DNA from: Catellatospora tritici
GTDB taxonomy: Bacteria; Actinomycetota; Actinomycetes; Mycobacteriales; Micromonosporaceae
Direction: 5' to 3'
Length of the DNA: 64,000 bases
Assembly (NCBI RefSeq): GCF_019083965.1
Contig: NZ_JAHRCY010000003.1
Span: 508,706 to 572,705, forward strand
The notes under the pieces were generated by a model, which saw nothing but the letters and a program-made list of their open reading frames with translations, was not told the origin of the DNA and made no database searches. The translations under genes were made by a program, and so were the position numbers. Every line of letters starts with the position of its first letter. The first letter of the stretch is position 1. Below, in pieces: positions 1-8,068 of the stretch.

Positions 1-1
1 C

Positions 2-19
2 GCACTGCTGCGGGTCTGA
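2..19 (+). CDS. possible 3' tail of apt (adenine phosphoribosyltransferase)
   Basis: Only the last five codons and a stop would be in the window, reading ALLRV-stop. Actinobacterial Apt proteins often end in a similar ALL-V tail and apt commonly precedes rel, so this is a plausible gene end. Six codons cannot prove it; other frames also stop within the first 25 bases. Confidence 0.25.
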   Translation, partial: ALLRV

Positions 20-84
20 GCTGAGCCGACGCGCACGATCCCAGGTAGCATGGGCTATCCGAACCTCTTCTGAAGGAGCGGCCG

Positions 85-2586
85 TTGTCTTCCGAAGTCG
101 CCCCGAACGTGGCCGTGGCCGAATCGGCGCAGGCCGGCGGCGGTGCCCCGGCCAAGGCGACGAAGGGTGCCTCGGCCAACTCCACCGGTGACACGGCCGC
201 TAGCGGTGTGGCCGCCAAGGCCGCGGCCGACCAGCCGGTGGCCACGGCGCCCGCCGAGGACGGCAGCGCCGCGCCGGAGGTGCGGGCCGCGCCCGGCACC
301 AACCAGCTCGGCATGTTCAGCACCGTCCCGTCGGGGCGGCGGGTGCGGGCGCGCCTGTCGCGCTTCAACGCGCCCTGGCAGTCGGCCAGTGTCAGTGAGG
401 AGCTGGAGCCGCTGATCGCGGCCCACCGTGCCGCGCACCCCAAGGCCGACATCAAGGTCCTGCAGAAGGCGTACGAGACGGCCCGGCAGTGGCACGAGGG
501 CCAGTTCCGCAAGTCCGGCGACCCGTACATCACGCACCCGCTGGCGGTGGCGAGCATCCTGGCCGACCTCGGCATGGACACCACCACGCTGGTCGCGGCG
601 CTGCTGCACGACACCATCGAGGACACGCCCTACACGCTGGAGCAGGCCCGCGCCGACTTCGGCGACGAGGTCGCGCTGCTGGTCGACGGCGTCACCAAGC
701 TGGACAAGGTGAAGCTCGGCGACTCGGCCAAGGCCGAGACGATCCGCAAGATGGTCGTCTCCACCGCCAAGGATCCGCGCGTGCTGGTGGTGAAACTGGC
801 CGACCGGCTGCACAACATGCGTACGCTCACGTTCCTGCCGCAGGCCAAGCGGGAGCAGAAGGCGCGCGAGACGCTGGAGATCCTGGCCCCGCTGGCGCAC
901 CGCCTCGGTATGAACACGGTCAAGTGGGAGCTGGAGGACCTGTCCTTCGCCACCCTGTTCCCGAAGCGGTTCAAGGAGATCCAGCGGCTGGTCTCCGACC
1001 ACACCCCGCAGCGGGACAACCTGCTGCGGGCGGTCACCGATCGGGTGCAGTCCGACCTGCGCGGCTCGAAGATCAACGCCAAGGTCACCGGGCGCCCGAA
1101 GCACCTGTACTCGATCTACCAGAAGATGATCGTGCGCGGGCGCGACTTCAACGAGATCTACGACCTGGTGGGTGTGCGCATCCTGGTCGACACCGTCCGC
1201 GACTGCTACGCGGCGCTCGGCGTGATCCACGCGGCCTGGCAACCGGTTCCCGGCCGGTTCAAGGACTACATCGCCATGCCGAAGATGAACTTCTACCAGT
1301 CGCTGCACACCACCGTGATCGGCCCCAACGGCAAGCCGGTGGAGATGCAGATCCGCACCCACGCCATGCACGGCACGGCGGAGTACGGCATCGCGGCGCA
1401 CTGGAAGTACAAGGAGGGCGCGAAGAGCTCCTCCTCGACGGTGGTCGGCCCGTCCAGTCACATCGACGGCATGACCTGGCTGCGGCAGCTGCTGGACTGG
1501 CAGCGGGAGACGTCCGACCCGGGTGAGTTCCTCGACGCGCTGCGCCACGACCTGTCCAGCCAGGAGGTCTTCGTCTTCACGCCCAAGGGCGAGGTCATCG
1601 CGCTGCCCAACGGCTCCACGCCGGTCGACTTCGCGTACGCGGTGCACACCGAGGTGGGGCACCGGTGCATCGGCGCCCGGGTCAACAGCAAGCTGGTGCC
1701 GCTGGAGTCGGTGCTGTCCAACGGCGACGTGGTGGAGATCTTCACCTCGAAGTCCGAATCGGCCGGGCCGACGCAGGACTGGCTGGGCTTCGTCAAGTCG
1801 TCGCGGGCACGCACCAAGATCCGGCAGTACTTCAACAAGGAGCGCCGCGACGAGGCCATCGACGCGGGCAAGGACTCCCTGGCCCGCGCCATGCGCCGGC
1901 AGGGCCTGCCGCTGCAGCGCCTGCTGACCGCGGGCGGCCTGCTGGCCATCGCGCGTGAGCTGCACCTGAGCGACATCACCTCGCTCTACGCCGCGGTCGG
2001 CGAGGGGCAGGTGTCGGCCCAGTCGGTGGTGCAGCGCCTCGTCGCCGGGTACGGCGGCGAGGAAGGCGCGATCGACGACATCGCCGAGAGCACCGTGCCC
2101 ACCCGGCCCAGCCGGACCCGGGCGCCCGGTCACGACCCCGGTGTCCAGGTCCAGGGCGTCTCCAACGTCTGGATCAAGCTGGCCCGCTGCTGCACCCCGG
2201 TGCCCGGCGACGCGGTCTACGGGTTCATGACCCGCTCCGGCGGCATCTCGGTGCACCGCGAGGACTGTGTGAACACCCCGGACCTCAAGGCGCAGCCGGA
2301 GCGCCTGGTCGAGGTGACCTGGAAACCCACCGCGGGTTCGATGTTCCTGGTCGCGATCCAGGTGGAGGCGTTGGACCGGCACAAGCTGCTGGCCGACATC
2401 ACCCGGGCGCTGAGCGAGGAGCGGGTGAACATCCTGTCCGCGACGGTCACCACCACCCGCGACCGGATCGCGGTGAGCCGGTTCAGTTTCGAGATGGCCG
2501 ACCCCAAGCACCTGGGCCACCTGCTCAACGCCGTACGCGGCGTGGAGGGCGTGATGGACGCCTACCGGGTGACCTCCGGCGCCTGA
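85..2586 (+). CDS. relA: bifunctional (p)ppGpp synthetase/hydrolase Rel
   Basis: This 833-residue protein makes and degrades the stringent-response alarmone (p)ppGpp in the cytoplasm. An Ala-rich, poorly conserved N-terminus of about 90 residues precedes an HD hydrolase domain (HD at 175-176, then IED at 178-180). The synthetase domain follows with [11 protein letters not shown] near 335 and [11 protein letters not shown] near 433. A TGS domain starts near 495 ([20 protein letters not shown]) and a C-terminal ACT domain covers about 755-830. The synthetase loop reads RFKD (391-394), the RxKD form typical of bifunctional Rel rather than the ExDD of monofunctional RelA. The TTG start is chosen because GAAGGAG lies at 72-78 and the frame does not extend sensibly upstream. 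Confidence 0.97.
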   Translation: MSSEVAPNVAVAESAQAGGGAPAKATKGASANSTGDTAASGVAAKAAADQPVATAPAEDGSAAPEVRAAPGTNQLGMFSTVPSGRRVRARLSRFNAPWQSASVSEELEPLIAAHRAAHPKADIKVLQKAYETARQWHEGQFRKSGDPYITHPLAVASILADLGMDTTTLVAALLHDTIEDTPYTLEQARADFGDEVALLVDGVTKLDKVKLGDSAKAETIRKMVVSTAKDPRVLVVKLADRLHNMRTLTFLPQAKREQKARETLEILAPLAHRLGMNTVKWELEDLSFATLFPKRFKEIQRLVSDHTPQRDNLLRAVTDRVQSDLRGSKINAKVTGRPKHLYSIYQKMIVRGRDFNEIYDLVGVRILVDTVRDCYAALGVIHAAWQPVPGRFKDYIAMPKMNFYQSLHTTVIGPNGKPVEMQIRTHAMHGTAEYGIAAHWKYKEGAKSSSSTVVGPSSHIDGMTWLRQLLDWQRETSDPGEFLDALRHDLSSQEVFVFTPKGEVIALPNGSTPVDFAYAVHTEVGHRCIGARVNSKLVPLESVLSNGDVVEIFTSKSESAGPTQDWLGFVKSSRARTKIRQYFNKERRDEAIDAGKDSLARAMRRQGLPLQRLLTAGGLLAIARELHLSDITSLYAAVGEGQVSAQSVVQRLVAGYGGEEGAIDDIAESTVPTRPSRTRAPGHDPGVQVQGVSNVWIKLARCCTPVPGDAVYGFMTRSGGISVHREDCVNTPDLKAQPERLVEVTWKPTAGSMFLVAIQVEALDRHKLLADITRALSEERVNILSATVTTTRDRIAVSRFSFEMADPKHLGHLLNAVRGVEGVMDAYRVTSGA

Positions 2587-2591
2587 GCCCG

Positions 2592-2639
2592 GGTAGGTCA
2601 AGCAAAGGCGCCCGCGGTAGGTCAAGCAAAGGCGCCCGC
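2592..2639. repeat. 24-bp perfect tandem duplication
   Basis: The unit GGTAGGTCAAGCAAAGGCGC plus CCGC occurs twice head to tail at 2592-2615 and 2616-2639, directly after the rel stop. The 3' end of each copy (GGCGCCCGC) is the left arm of the terminator hairpin that follows, so the duplication supplies a second possible left arm. Confidence 0.9.
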
Positions 2640-2657
2640 GAACGTGTCGCGGGCGCC
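2631..2657. terminator. intrinsic terminator-like hairpin between convergent genes
   Basis: Perfect 10-bp arms GGCGCCCGCG (2631-2640) and CGCGGGCGCC (2648-2657) enclose a 7-nt loop. It sits between rel and the convergent GPGG gene and could serve both strands. There is no clear U-tract, as is common in high-G+C actinobacteria. Confidence 0.7.
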
Positions 2658-2664
2658 TGCTGCG

Positions 2665-2811
2665 TCAGTGGGTGAAAATGCTCACCCCACCTGGGCCGAC
2701 CAGCAGCCCGATGACGATGAGGACGATGCCCCAGAGGATCTGGCGTCGCACCAGCGCGAAGATGCCGGCGACGACCAGGATGACGGCGAGGATCCACAGC
2801 AGAAATGTCAT
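2665..2811 (-). CDS. GPGG-motif small membrane protein
   Basis: A 48-residue protein starts at the ATG at 2811 and ends at the TGA at 2665. It reads MTFLLWILAVILVVAGIFAL, then VRRQ, then a second hydrophobic stretch ending LLVGPGGVSIFTH. The two short membrane segments and the terminal GPGGVSIF motif match an actinobacterial family of GPGG-motif small membrane proteins; its function is unknown. AGGCAGG lies about 7 nt upstream of the ATG. It converges on rel with a hairpin between them and lies upstream of nothing else on its strand, so it is probably monocistronic. Confidence 0.8.
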   Translation of the reverse strand: MTFLLWILAVILVVAGIFALVRRQILWGIVLIVIGLLVGPGGVSIFTH

Positions 2812-2857
2812 GTCCACACCTGCCTCTCGTCCCCATTCTAGGTCGAATCGGGTCAGA

Positions 2858-3688
2858 TCAGGCCGGGTCCGTGATCGTGATCGTGTTGATCAGCACCGGC
2901 AGCTTCGGCGTGCCGTCCTCGGCCGCCTTGCCGTCGCGCACCGCGCCCGCCCGGCCGACCGCCGTCACCAGGTCCATTCCCGCGGTGACCCGGCCCAGCA
3001 CGGTGTAGTCCTGCGCGAGCTCGCTGGGGCCCCAGACGATGAAGAACTGGCTGCCGGTGCTCTCCGGCATGCCGGTGTCCGCCATGGCCACCGTGCCCAC
3101 CGGGTACGCCTTGGTCGGGTCGGTGACGTTCGGCAGGTTCTCGTCGGCGTACTTGTACGTCGGACCGCCCATGCCGGTGCCGGTCGGATCACCGCACTGC
3201 AGCACGCTGATGCCCCGGGTGGTGAGCCGGTGGCAGCTGCTGCCGGCGAAGAACCCGTGCGAGGCGAGGTACGACATGCTGGCCGCGGTGCAGGGCGCCT
3301 TCGCCGTGTCGATCGCGATCGTGATCACGCCACGGTTGGTCTTGATGGTCATGGTCTGGCTGCCCCGGGCGGGGACGGTGGTCGACGGGGTGCCGACCTC
3401 CCGGTCGTAGCCGGGGACGCTGCTCGGCTGCCACTTGCACAACGCCGTTCCGGCGGGCGCCGCCGGTGCGGACTGCCCGAGGGGCGCCCGGGGGGCTTGA
3501 GGGCCGGCGGCTTCGTCGACCGCGTCGCCGACGCGCAGCAGCAGGACGACCGCGGCGCCGACCAGGCACAGCAGCAGGGCGACGATGGCGGAGACGACCA
3601 CGACGATCACCCAGACACGGGTGCCCCGGCGTTGCGGCGTTGGGGCGGTGAACTGGTTGGGCTCAGGGGTCCAGGGTGGAGTGGCCAC
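2858..3688 (-). CDS. membrane-anchored cyclophilin-type peptidyl-prolyl isomerase (copy 1)
   Basis: A 276-residue protein with a short cytoplasmic N-terminus, one membrane helix (about 25-52), a Pro/Ala linker and an extracytoplasmic cyclophilin domain from about 110. It would catalyse proline cis-trans isomerisation of secreted proteins. Conserved elements include CHR with the catalytic-type Arg154, LQCGDPTGTGMGGP and GSQFFI. Cysteines around the active site (APC, CHR, LQCGD) recur in the neighbouring paralogs and may form disulfides. The GTG at 3688 is preferred over an upstream in-frame start because AGGAG lies 9 nt before it. It is the last of three tandem paralogs, separated from the second by a terminator. 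Confidence 0.88.
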   Translation of the reverse strand: MATPPWTPEPNQFTAPTPQRRGTRVWVIVVVVSAIVALLLCLVGAAVVLLLRVGDAVDEAAGPQAPRAPLGQSAPAAPAGTALCKWQPSSVPGYDREVGTPSTTVPARGSQTMTIKTNRGVITIAIDTAKAPCTAASMSYLASHGFFAGSSCHRLTTRGISVLQCGDPTGTGMGGPTYKYADENLPNVTDPTKAYPVGTVAMADTGMPESTGSQFFIVWGPSELAQDYTVLGRVTAGMDLVTAVGRAGAVRDGKAAEDGTPKLPVLINTITITDPA

Positions 3689-3780
3689 GAGAAACGTCTC
3701 CTGTCGGCGGGGGACCGCAGCGTAGCGCGATATCGCTCGTCTTCGCTCTCCTGGCCGGTCGCGACCGGTGCCGGACACGG

Positions 3781-3814
3781 AGCAGGGCGGGCCCGTCGAC
3801 GGGCCCGCCCTGCT
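3781..3814. terminator. strong palindromic terminator
   Basis: A 34-bp perfect palindrome, arms AGCAGGGCGGGCCCGTC and its complement, lies between PPIase copies 2 and 1. It can form a stem of about 14-15 bp with a 4-6 nt loop. It probably ends transcription of the two upstream minus-strand PPIase genes, so copy 1 may have its own promoter. Confidence 0.75.
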
Positions 3815-3832
3815 CGCGGTGTGGTGCGTGGG

Positions 3833-4663
3833 TCAGCTCGCGCTGGGCGGGGTGACCGTCAGCGAGGTGATGGTGACCGGGTTCTTCGGCTCACCGTCGG
3901 GCGCGGACTTGCCGTCCTTGACCGCACCGGTCTCGCCGATCTTCTTGACCACGTCCAGGCCCTTGGTGACCTTGCCGAGCACGGTGTAGTTCGGGCCGAG
4001 CTGGCTGGTGTCGTACACGATGAAGAACTGGCTGCCGGTGCTGCCGGGCTGGCCGGTGTTCGCCATGGCGATGGTGCCGGGCGGGTACGCCGTGGTCGGG
4101 TCGGTGACGTTGGGCAGGTTCTCCTCGGCCATCTTGTACGACGGGCCGCCCATGCCGGTGCCGCTCGGGTCGCCGCACTGGAGCACCTTGATGCCCTCGG
4201 TGGTGAGGCGGTGGCACTTGGTGTTGTCGAAGAACTTCTTCGACGCCAGGTACGTCATGCTGGCCGCGGTGCAGGGCGCCTTGGCGGTGTTGACCTCGAC
4301 CTCGACCGTGCCCGAGTTCAGGGCGATGGTCATGGTCTGGGTGCCCTTGGTGGCGATGTCCTTGGTGGGCGGCGTGCCGACGTCCTTGAGGTTCTTGTTC
4401 GCCGTCGTGTCCTCGGGCGCCCAGGCGCACTGCTGGGCGACCGGCGAGGGGCTGGCCCCGGCGGCGGCGGCGCCCTTGTCGTCGTCGCCGGACATGGCGG
4501 TCACTGCCCACACCACACCGCCGACGACGAGCAGCAGCGCCAGGCCGGCGCCGATCACGGCGTTGCGCTGCTTGCGCTTGCGCGACTCCTCCAGCCGTTC
4601 GCCCATCTGGCGCTCGAGCCGCGCGCGAGCCGCGGCACGCTGGCGCTGGATCGTGGAACTCAC
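3833..4663 (-). CDS. membrane-anchored cyclophilin-type peptidyl-prolyl isomerase (copy 2)
   Basis: A 276-residue paralog of the neighbouring gene. A basic coiled-coil-like N-terminus (RARLERQMGERLEESRKRKQR) leads into one membrane helix (about 36-57), a Ser/Ala/Pro linker and an extracytoplasmic cyclophilin domain. The catalytic-type Arg is kept (CHR, Arg152), as are LQCGDPSGTGMGGP and GSQFFI, so it should be an active proline isomerase. The GTG at 4663 has AGGAGGA 7 nt upstream. The gap to the upstream third paralog is only 23 nt, so the two are probably co-transcribed. Confidence 0.9.
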   Translation of the reverse strand: MSSTIQRQRAAARARLERQMGERLEESRKRKQRNAVIGAGLALLLVVGGVVWAVTAMSGDDDKGAAAAGASPSPVAQQCAWAPEDTTANKNLKDVGTPPTKDIATKGTQTMTIALNSGTVEVEVNTAKAPCTAASMTYLASKKFFDNTKCHRLTTEGIKVLQCGDPSGTGMGGPSYKMAEENLPNVTDPTTAYPPGTIAMANTGQPGSTGSQFFIVYDTSQLGPNYTVLGKVTKGLDVVKKIGETGAVKDGKSAPDGEPKNPVTITSLTVTPPSAS

Positions 4664-4686
4664 GGGTCTGTCCTCCTGCTAACTGA

Positions 4687-5646
4687 TCAACTGGCGGCGG
4701 AAGCCGACGCGGTGGGCTTGGGGCTGTCGCTGGGGGCGGCGCTCGCCGACGCCTGCGGCGAGGCGGGATCCGACGGCGCCGGCGCGGTGCTGTCGACCAC
4801 GGTCAGCGTGGTGATGACGACGTCCTTCTTCGGCTTCGTCTTGCCGCCGTTGCCGTTGTCGATGGCGCCCTGCTCCGCGATCTTCTTGATCACGTCGAGC
4901 CCGTCCTTCACCTTGCCCACGATGGAGTAGGTGTCGGTGGTGTTCGAGTCCTGGTAGAAGATCAGGAACTGGCTGCCGGTCAGGGTCGGCTGCATCGCGA
5001 TGGTGCCGGCCGGGTAGCGCGGCGCGGCGGCCGGGCTGGGCGACGCGCTCGGGGCGGCCGAGGCGCTGGCCGACGGCGCGGCCGACGGGTCCGCCGACGC
5101 GGCCGGGGCGGCCTCGGCGGGCTGGTTCTCGGGGTACCAGCCGTAGGCGGCACCGCCGTTGCCCGACTCCGACTTGTCACCGCAGCGCAGCGCGAACTGC
5201 TCGGCGCCACGGGTGATCTCGTGGCACTTGGTGTTGTTGTAGTACCCGCTGTCGGCCAGGTACTTCAGGCTCGCCGCGGCGCACGGCGCGAGGCCGCGGT
5301 CGAGCTCGGCGACCACGTTGCCGCTGTTGAACGCGATGGTCATCGCCGACGTGCCCGAGGTCGGCATGCCGTTGGCCGCCGGCCTGCCCACATCGTTGAG
5401 CTGCGTGTTCGCCGCGGTGTCGCGCGGGTCCCAGGTGCACGTCTCGGCGACGGGAGTCTCCGCGGGCTTGGCGTCGAAGACACCGAAGCTCCACATGCCC
5501 AGAACCGCGACGACCGCGATCGCGAGCAGACCGCCGAAGACCGCCTTGAGCTGCCGCGAGCGGCGCGTCGACTCGGCCCGCCGGACGAGTTGCCGGTCGA
5601 CCTTGGCGCGTGCCAGCTTGCGCTGCCGGGTATTGCTCGAAGCCAC
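4687..5646 (-). CDS. degenerate membrane-anchored cyclophilin-like protein (copy 3)
   Basis: This 319-residue protein has the same layout as copies 1 and 2: basic N-terminus, membrane helix (about 33-55), then an extracytoplasmic cyclophilin-like domain. The catalytic signature is eroded: CHR becomes CHE (Glu143), LQCGD becomes LRCGD, and the GTG-GG loop is replaced by SESGNGGAAYGW. An Ala/Pro/Ser insert of roughly 35 residues interrupts the domain, and a Ser/Ala/Pro tail of about 40 residues ends it. The fold and cysteines remain, so it may act as a binding or scaffold protein rather than an enzyme. The GTG at 5646 is preceded by AGGAGGAG. It is the first gene of the cluster. Confidence 0.82.
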   Translation of the reverse strand: MASSNTRQRKLARAKVDRQLVRRAESTRRSRQLKAVFGGLLAIAVVAVLGMWSFGVFDAKPAETPVAETCTWDPRDTAANTQLNDVGRPAANGMPTSGTSAMTIAFNSGNVVAELDRGLAPCAAASLKYLADSGYYNNTKCHEITRGAEQFALRCGDKSESGNGGAAYGWYPENQPAEAAPAASADPSAAPSASASAAPSASPSPAAAPRYPAGTIAMQPTLTGSQFLIFYQDSNTTDTYSIVGKVKDGLDVIKKIAEQGAIDNGNGGKTKPKKDVVITTLTVVDSTAPAPSDPASPQASASAAPSDSPKPTASASAAS

Positions 5647-5952
5647 CCGACTCCTCCTGTCACCATTGACCGCGGCAGCCAAAGCCACCGTGTCACCTTT
5701 ATCACGTTAGGGGTGGTGTGTCGGTATCACGCGCCGTCGGCCGTGGCCGTATCGGTTTGCGTGGGCCGCGCCACACGTCGAGCGAGTGTACGGGTAAACG
5801 CTGGGAAACGGTTATGCGAGTCCGCCGAACATGACCGATCATCAGTTCCGAGGCGTGAGCAGCGTCGCGCGAACCCGTCGGGTGTCCGGGACCGGTCCCG
5901 TCCGCCGCGAGCACTAGGCTGGGCCGTACCAGTGGGAAAGGGGATTGTCGTC
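5647..5952. promoter_or_regulatory. divergent intergenic region, PPIase cluster / MBL hydrolase
   Basis: About 306 bp without a convincing gene separate the minus-strand PPIase cluster from the plus-strand MBL hydrolase. A likely -10 for the hydrolase is TAGGCT at 5915-5920, about 32 nt before its start. An AT-richer patch around 5696-5708 (TTTATCACGTTAG) is the best candidate for a PPIase promoter. I see no further structured element. Confidence 0.4.
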
Positions 5953-6642
5953 GTGCTTGTCGTGGGCTTTCCGGCACAGGCGTTCGGGACCAACTGCTAC
6001 GTGGTCGCCCCAGCCGCCGGGGAGCAGTGCGTCGTGGTCGACCCCGGTATCGGGGTGGTCGACCGGCTCGACGAGGTGCTGGCCCAGCACCGGCTGCGGC
6101 CCGCCGCGGTGATGCTCACCCACGGCCACCTCGACCACACCTTCTCCGTGGCGCCCGTGTGCGGCGCGCGCGGGATCACCGCGTGGATCCACCCCGACGA
6201 CCGGGAGCTGCTGGCCGACCCGGCCAAGGCGCTGTCGATGGATCTGACCGCCATGTTCGGCGGGCGCCTGCCGTATGCCGAACCCGACGACGTCGCCGAG
6301 CTCAAGGACGGTGCCGTGCTGTCGCTGGCCGGGCTGGAGATCACCGTCGACCATGCGCCGGGCCATACCGGCGGGTCGGTGATGTTCCGGCTGCCCGGCG
6401 CGGACGGCGAGCCCACCTGCTTCTCGGGTGACGTGCTGTTCCGCGACGGCATCGGTCGCACCGACCTGCCGGGCGGCAGCGACGCGCTGATGGCGGCGAG
6501 CCTGCGCGACAAGGTGCTGACGCTGGCCGACGAGACCGTCGTGCTGCCCGGCCATGGCCCTTCCACCACCATCGGCCGTGAGCGCGCGCACAACCCCTGG
6601 CTGCGCGGTCTGGGTTCGCCCGGACCCCGCCGCGGCCTGTAA
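5953..6642 (+). CDS. MBL-fold metal-dependent hydrolase (glyoxalase II-like)
   Basis: A 229-residue metallo-beta-lactamase fold protein. The metal-binding motif HGHLDH is at residues 57-62. Later ligands are present in DHAPGHTGGSV (His), CFSGDVLF (Asp) and VVLPGHGPST (His). The overall pattern resembles hydroxyacylglutathione-hydrolase-like proteins, but the substrate cannot be deduced. In many actinomycetes such a gene sits just upstream of hisS, as here (35 nt gap), so the two may be co-transcribed. The GTG at 5953 has an A/G-rich site (AAAGGGG) about 9 nt upstream. No signal peptide is visible, so it is cytoplasmic. Confidence 0.9.
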   Translation: MLVVGFPAQAFGTNCYVVAPAAGEQCVVVDPGIGVVDRLDEVLAQHRLRPAAVMLTHGHLDHTFSVAPVCGARGITAWIHPDDRELLADPAKALSMDLTAMFGGRLPYAEPDDVAELKDGAVLSLAGLEITVDHAPGHTGGSVMFRLPGADGEPTCFSGDVLFRDGIGRTDLPGGSDALMAASLRDKVLTLADETVVLPGHGPSTTIGRERAHNPWLRGLGSPGPRRGL

Positions 6643-6677
6643 TCGGCGCGACTTTTCATCTTTCAGGAGCCCACCTC

Positions 6678-8012
6678 ATGAGCAAGATCATGCCGTTGTC
6701 CGGTTTTCCCGAATGGCTGCCCGCGCAGCGCGTCATCGAGCAACGGTTCATCGAGCGCATCCAGCGGACCTTCGAGCTGTACGGCTTCGCGTCGCTGGAG
6801 ACCCGCGCCGTCGAACCGCTGGACCAGCTGCTGCGCAAGGGCGAGACCTCCAAGGAGGTGTACGTGCTGCGGCGGCTGCAGGCCGACCCGAACGACACCT
6901 CCGACGCCAGCCTCGGCCTGCACTTCGACCTGACCGTGCCGTTCGCCCGCTTCGTGCTGGAGAACGCCGGCAAGCTGCACTTCCCGTTCCGCCGGTACCA
7001 GATCCAGAAGGTGTGGCGCGGCGAGCGCCCGGCGGCGGGCCGCTACCGCGAGTTCATCCAGGCCGACATCGACATCGTCGACCGCGACACCCTGCCCGCG
7101 CACTACGAGGCCGAGCTGCCGCTGGTCATCGGCGACGCGCTCGCGGGCCTGCCGGTGCCGAAGGCGACCATCCTGGTCAACAACCGCAAGGTGCTGCAGG
7201 GCTTCTACACCGGCGCCGGGATCGAGGACCCCGAGGCCGTGATGCGGGTGCTGGACAAGCTCGACAAGATCGGCCCGGCCGGGGTCATCGCCGAGCTGGC
7301 CACCCTCGGCGTGGCCGAGTCGCAGGCCAAGCTGTGCCTGGCCCTGGCCGAGATCTCGGCGCAGGACGCGTCCTTCGTCGACGAGGTGCGCAAGCTCGGC
7401 GTCACCGATCCGTTGCTGGAGGAGGGCCTGGCCGAGCTCGCCATGGTCGTCGAGGCGGCCAACGAGCACTCGCCCGGGTTGTGCCGGGCCGAGCTGAAGA
7501 TCGCCCGCGGCCTGGACTACTACACCGGCACCGTATACGAGACGCAGCTGGCCGGGCTGGAGCGCTACGGCTCGCTGTGCTCGGGCGGCCGCTACGACAA
7601 CCTGGCCGAGTCCGGCAACGACCGGTTCCCCGGAGTCGGGCTGTCGATCGGGGTGAGCCGTCTGCTCGGCGCGCTGTTCGGCGAGAACGCGCTGACCGCG
7701 AGCCGGTCGGTGCCCACCGTGGTGGTCGTCGCGGTGGCCGCCGAGGAGGATCGGCGCACCGCCGACCGCATCGCGGCGACCCTGCGCTCGCGCGGCATCG
7801 CCACCGAGGTGTCGCCCAACGCGGCCAAGTTCGGCAAGCAGATCCGCTTCGCCGAGCGGCGCGGCATCCCGTACGTGTGGTTCCCGGGCCAGGACGGGGC
7901 GAGCGACACGGTGAAGGACATCCGATCGGGCGAACAGGTCGAGGCGGGCGCCGGACAGTGGAATCCACCGAGTACCGATCTGCAGCCCACGGTGGAAGGT
8001 ACTTTTAATTAG
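6678..8012 (+). CDS. hisS: histidyl-tRNA synthetase
   Basis: A 444-residue class II aminoacyl-tRNA synthetase that charges tRNA-His. Motif 2 is visible near 105 (FRRYQIQKVWRGERP), the histidine-specific ARGLDYYTGTVYE-type motif near 276, and motif 3 near 305-320 (GGRYDNL and GVGLSIGVSRL). A C-terminal anticodon-binding domain follows from about 345. The ATG at 6678 is preceded by CAGGAG. Its stop codon lies inside the AT-rich direct repeat that seems to control the next gene. Confidence 0.97.
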   Translation: MSKIMPLSGFPEWLPAQRVIEQRFIERIQRTFELYGFASLETRAVEPLDQLLRKGETSKEVYVLRRLQADPNDTSDASLGLHFDLTVPFARFVLENAGKLHFPFRRYQIQKVWRGERPAAGRYREFIQADIDIVDRDTLPAHYEAELPLVIGDALAGLPVPKATILVNNRKVLQGFYTGAGIEDPEAVMRVLDKLDKIGPAGVIAELATLGVAESQAKLCLALAEISAQDASFVDEVRKLGVTDPLLEEGLAELAMVVEAANEHSPGLCRAELKIARGLDYYTGTVYETQLAGLERYGSLCSGGRYDNLAESGNDRFPGVGLSIGVSRLLGALFGENALTASRSVPTVVVVAVAAEEDRRTADRIAATLRSRGIATEVSPNAAKFGKQIRFAERRGIPYVWFPGQDGASDTVKDIRSGEQVEAGAGQWNPPSTDLQPTVEGTFN

Positions 8013-8026
8013 TAAACTTTAGTAAT
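8009..8026 (+). promoter_or_regulatory. candidate operator: AT-rich direct repeats upstream of the GH3 gene
   Basis: TTAGTAA occurs at 8009-8015 and again at 8019-8025, exactly one helical turn (10 bp) apart, in an AT-rich island within very G+C-rich DNA. The first copy overlaps the hisS TAG. The spacing and location about 45-60 bp before the GH3 start suggest a binding site for a sugar-responsive repressor (inference; the ROK family is a candidate). Confidence 0.5.
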
Positions 8027-8068
8027 AGTGTTGTGGCCTCCATACCCGAACCGGGGGGCTGCACGCGC

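Noticed and set aside
55..2625. Minus-strand open frame of more than 850 codons antisense to rel
   Set aside because: It is a third-position G+C shadow of rel: no family motifs, Arg/Gly/His-rich composition and no ribosome-binding site. Similar long antisense frames over aspS, carB, rsmB and others were discarded for the same reason.
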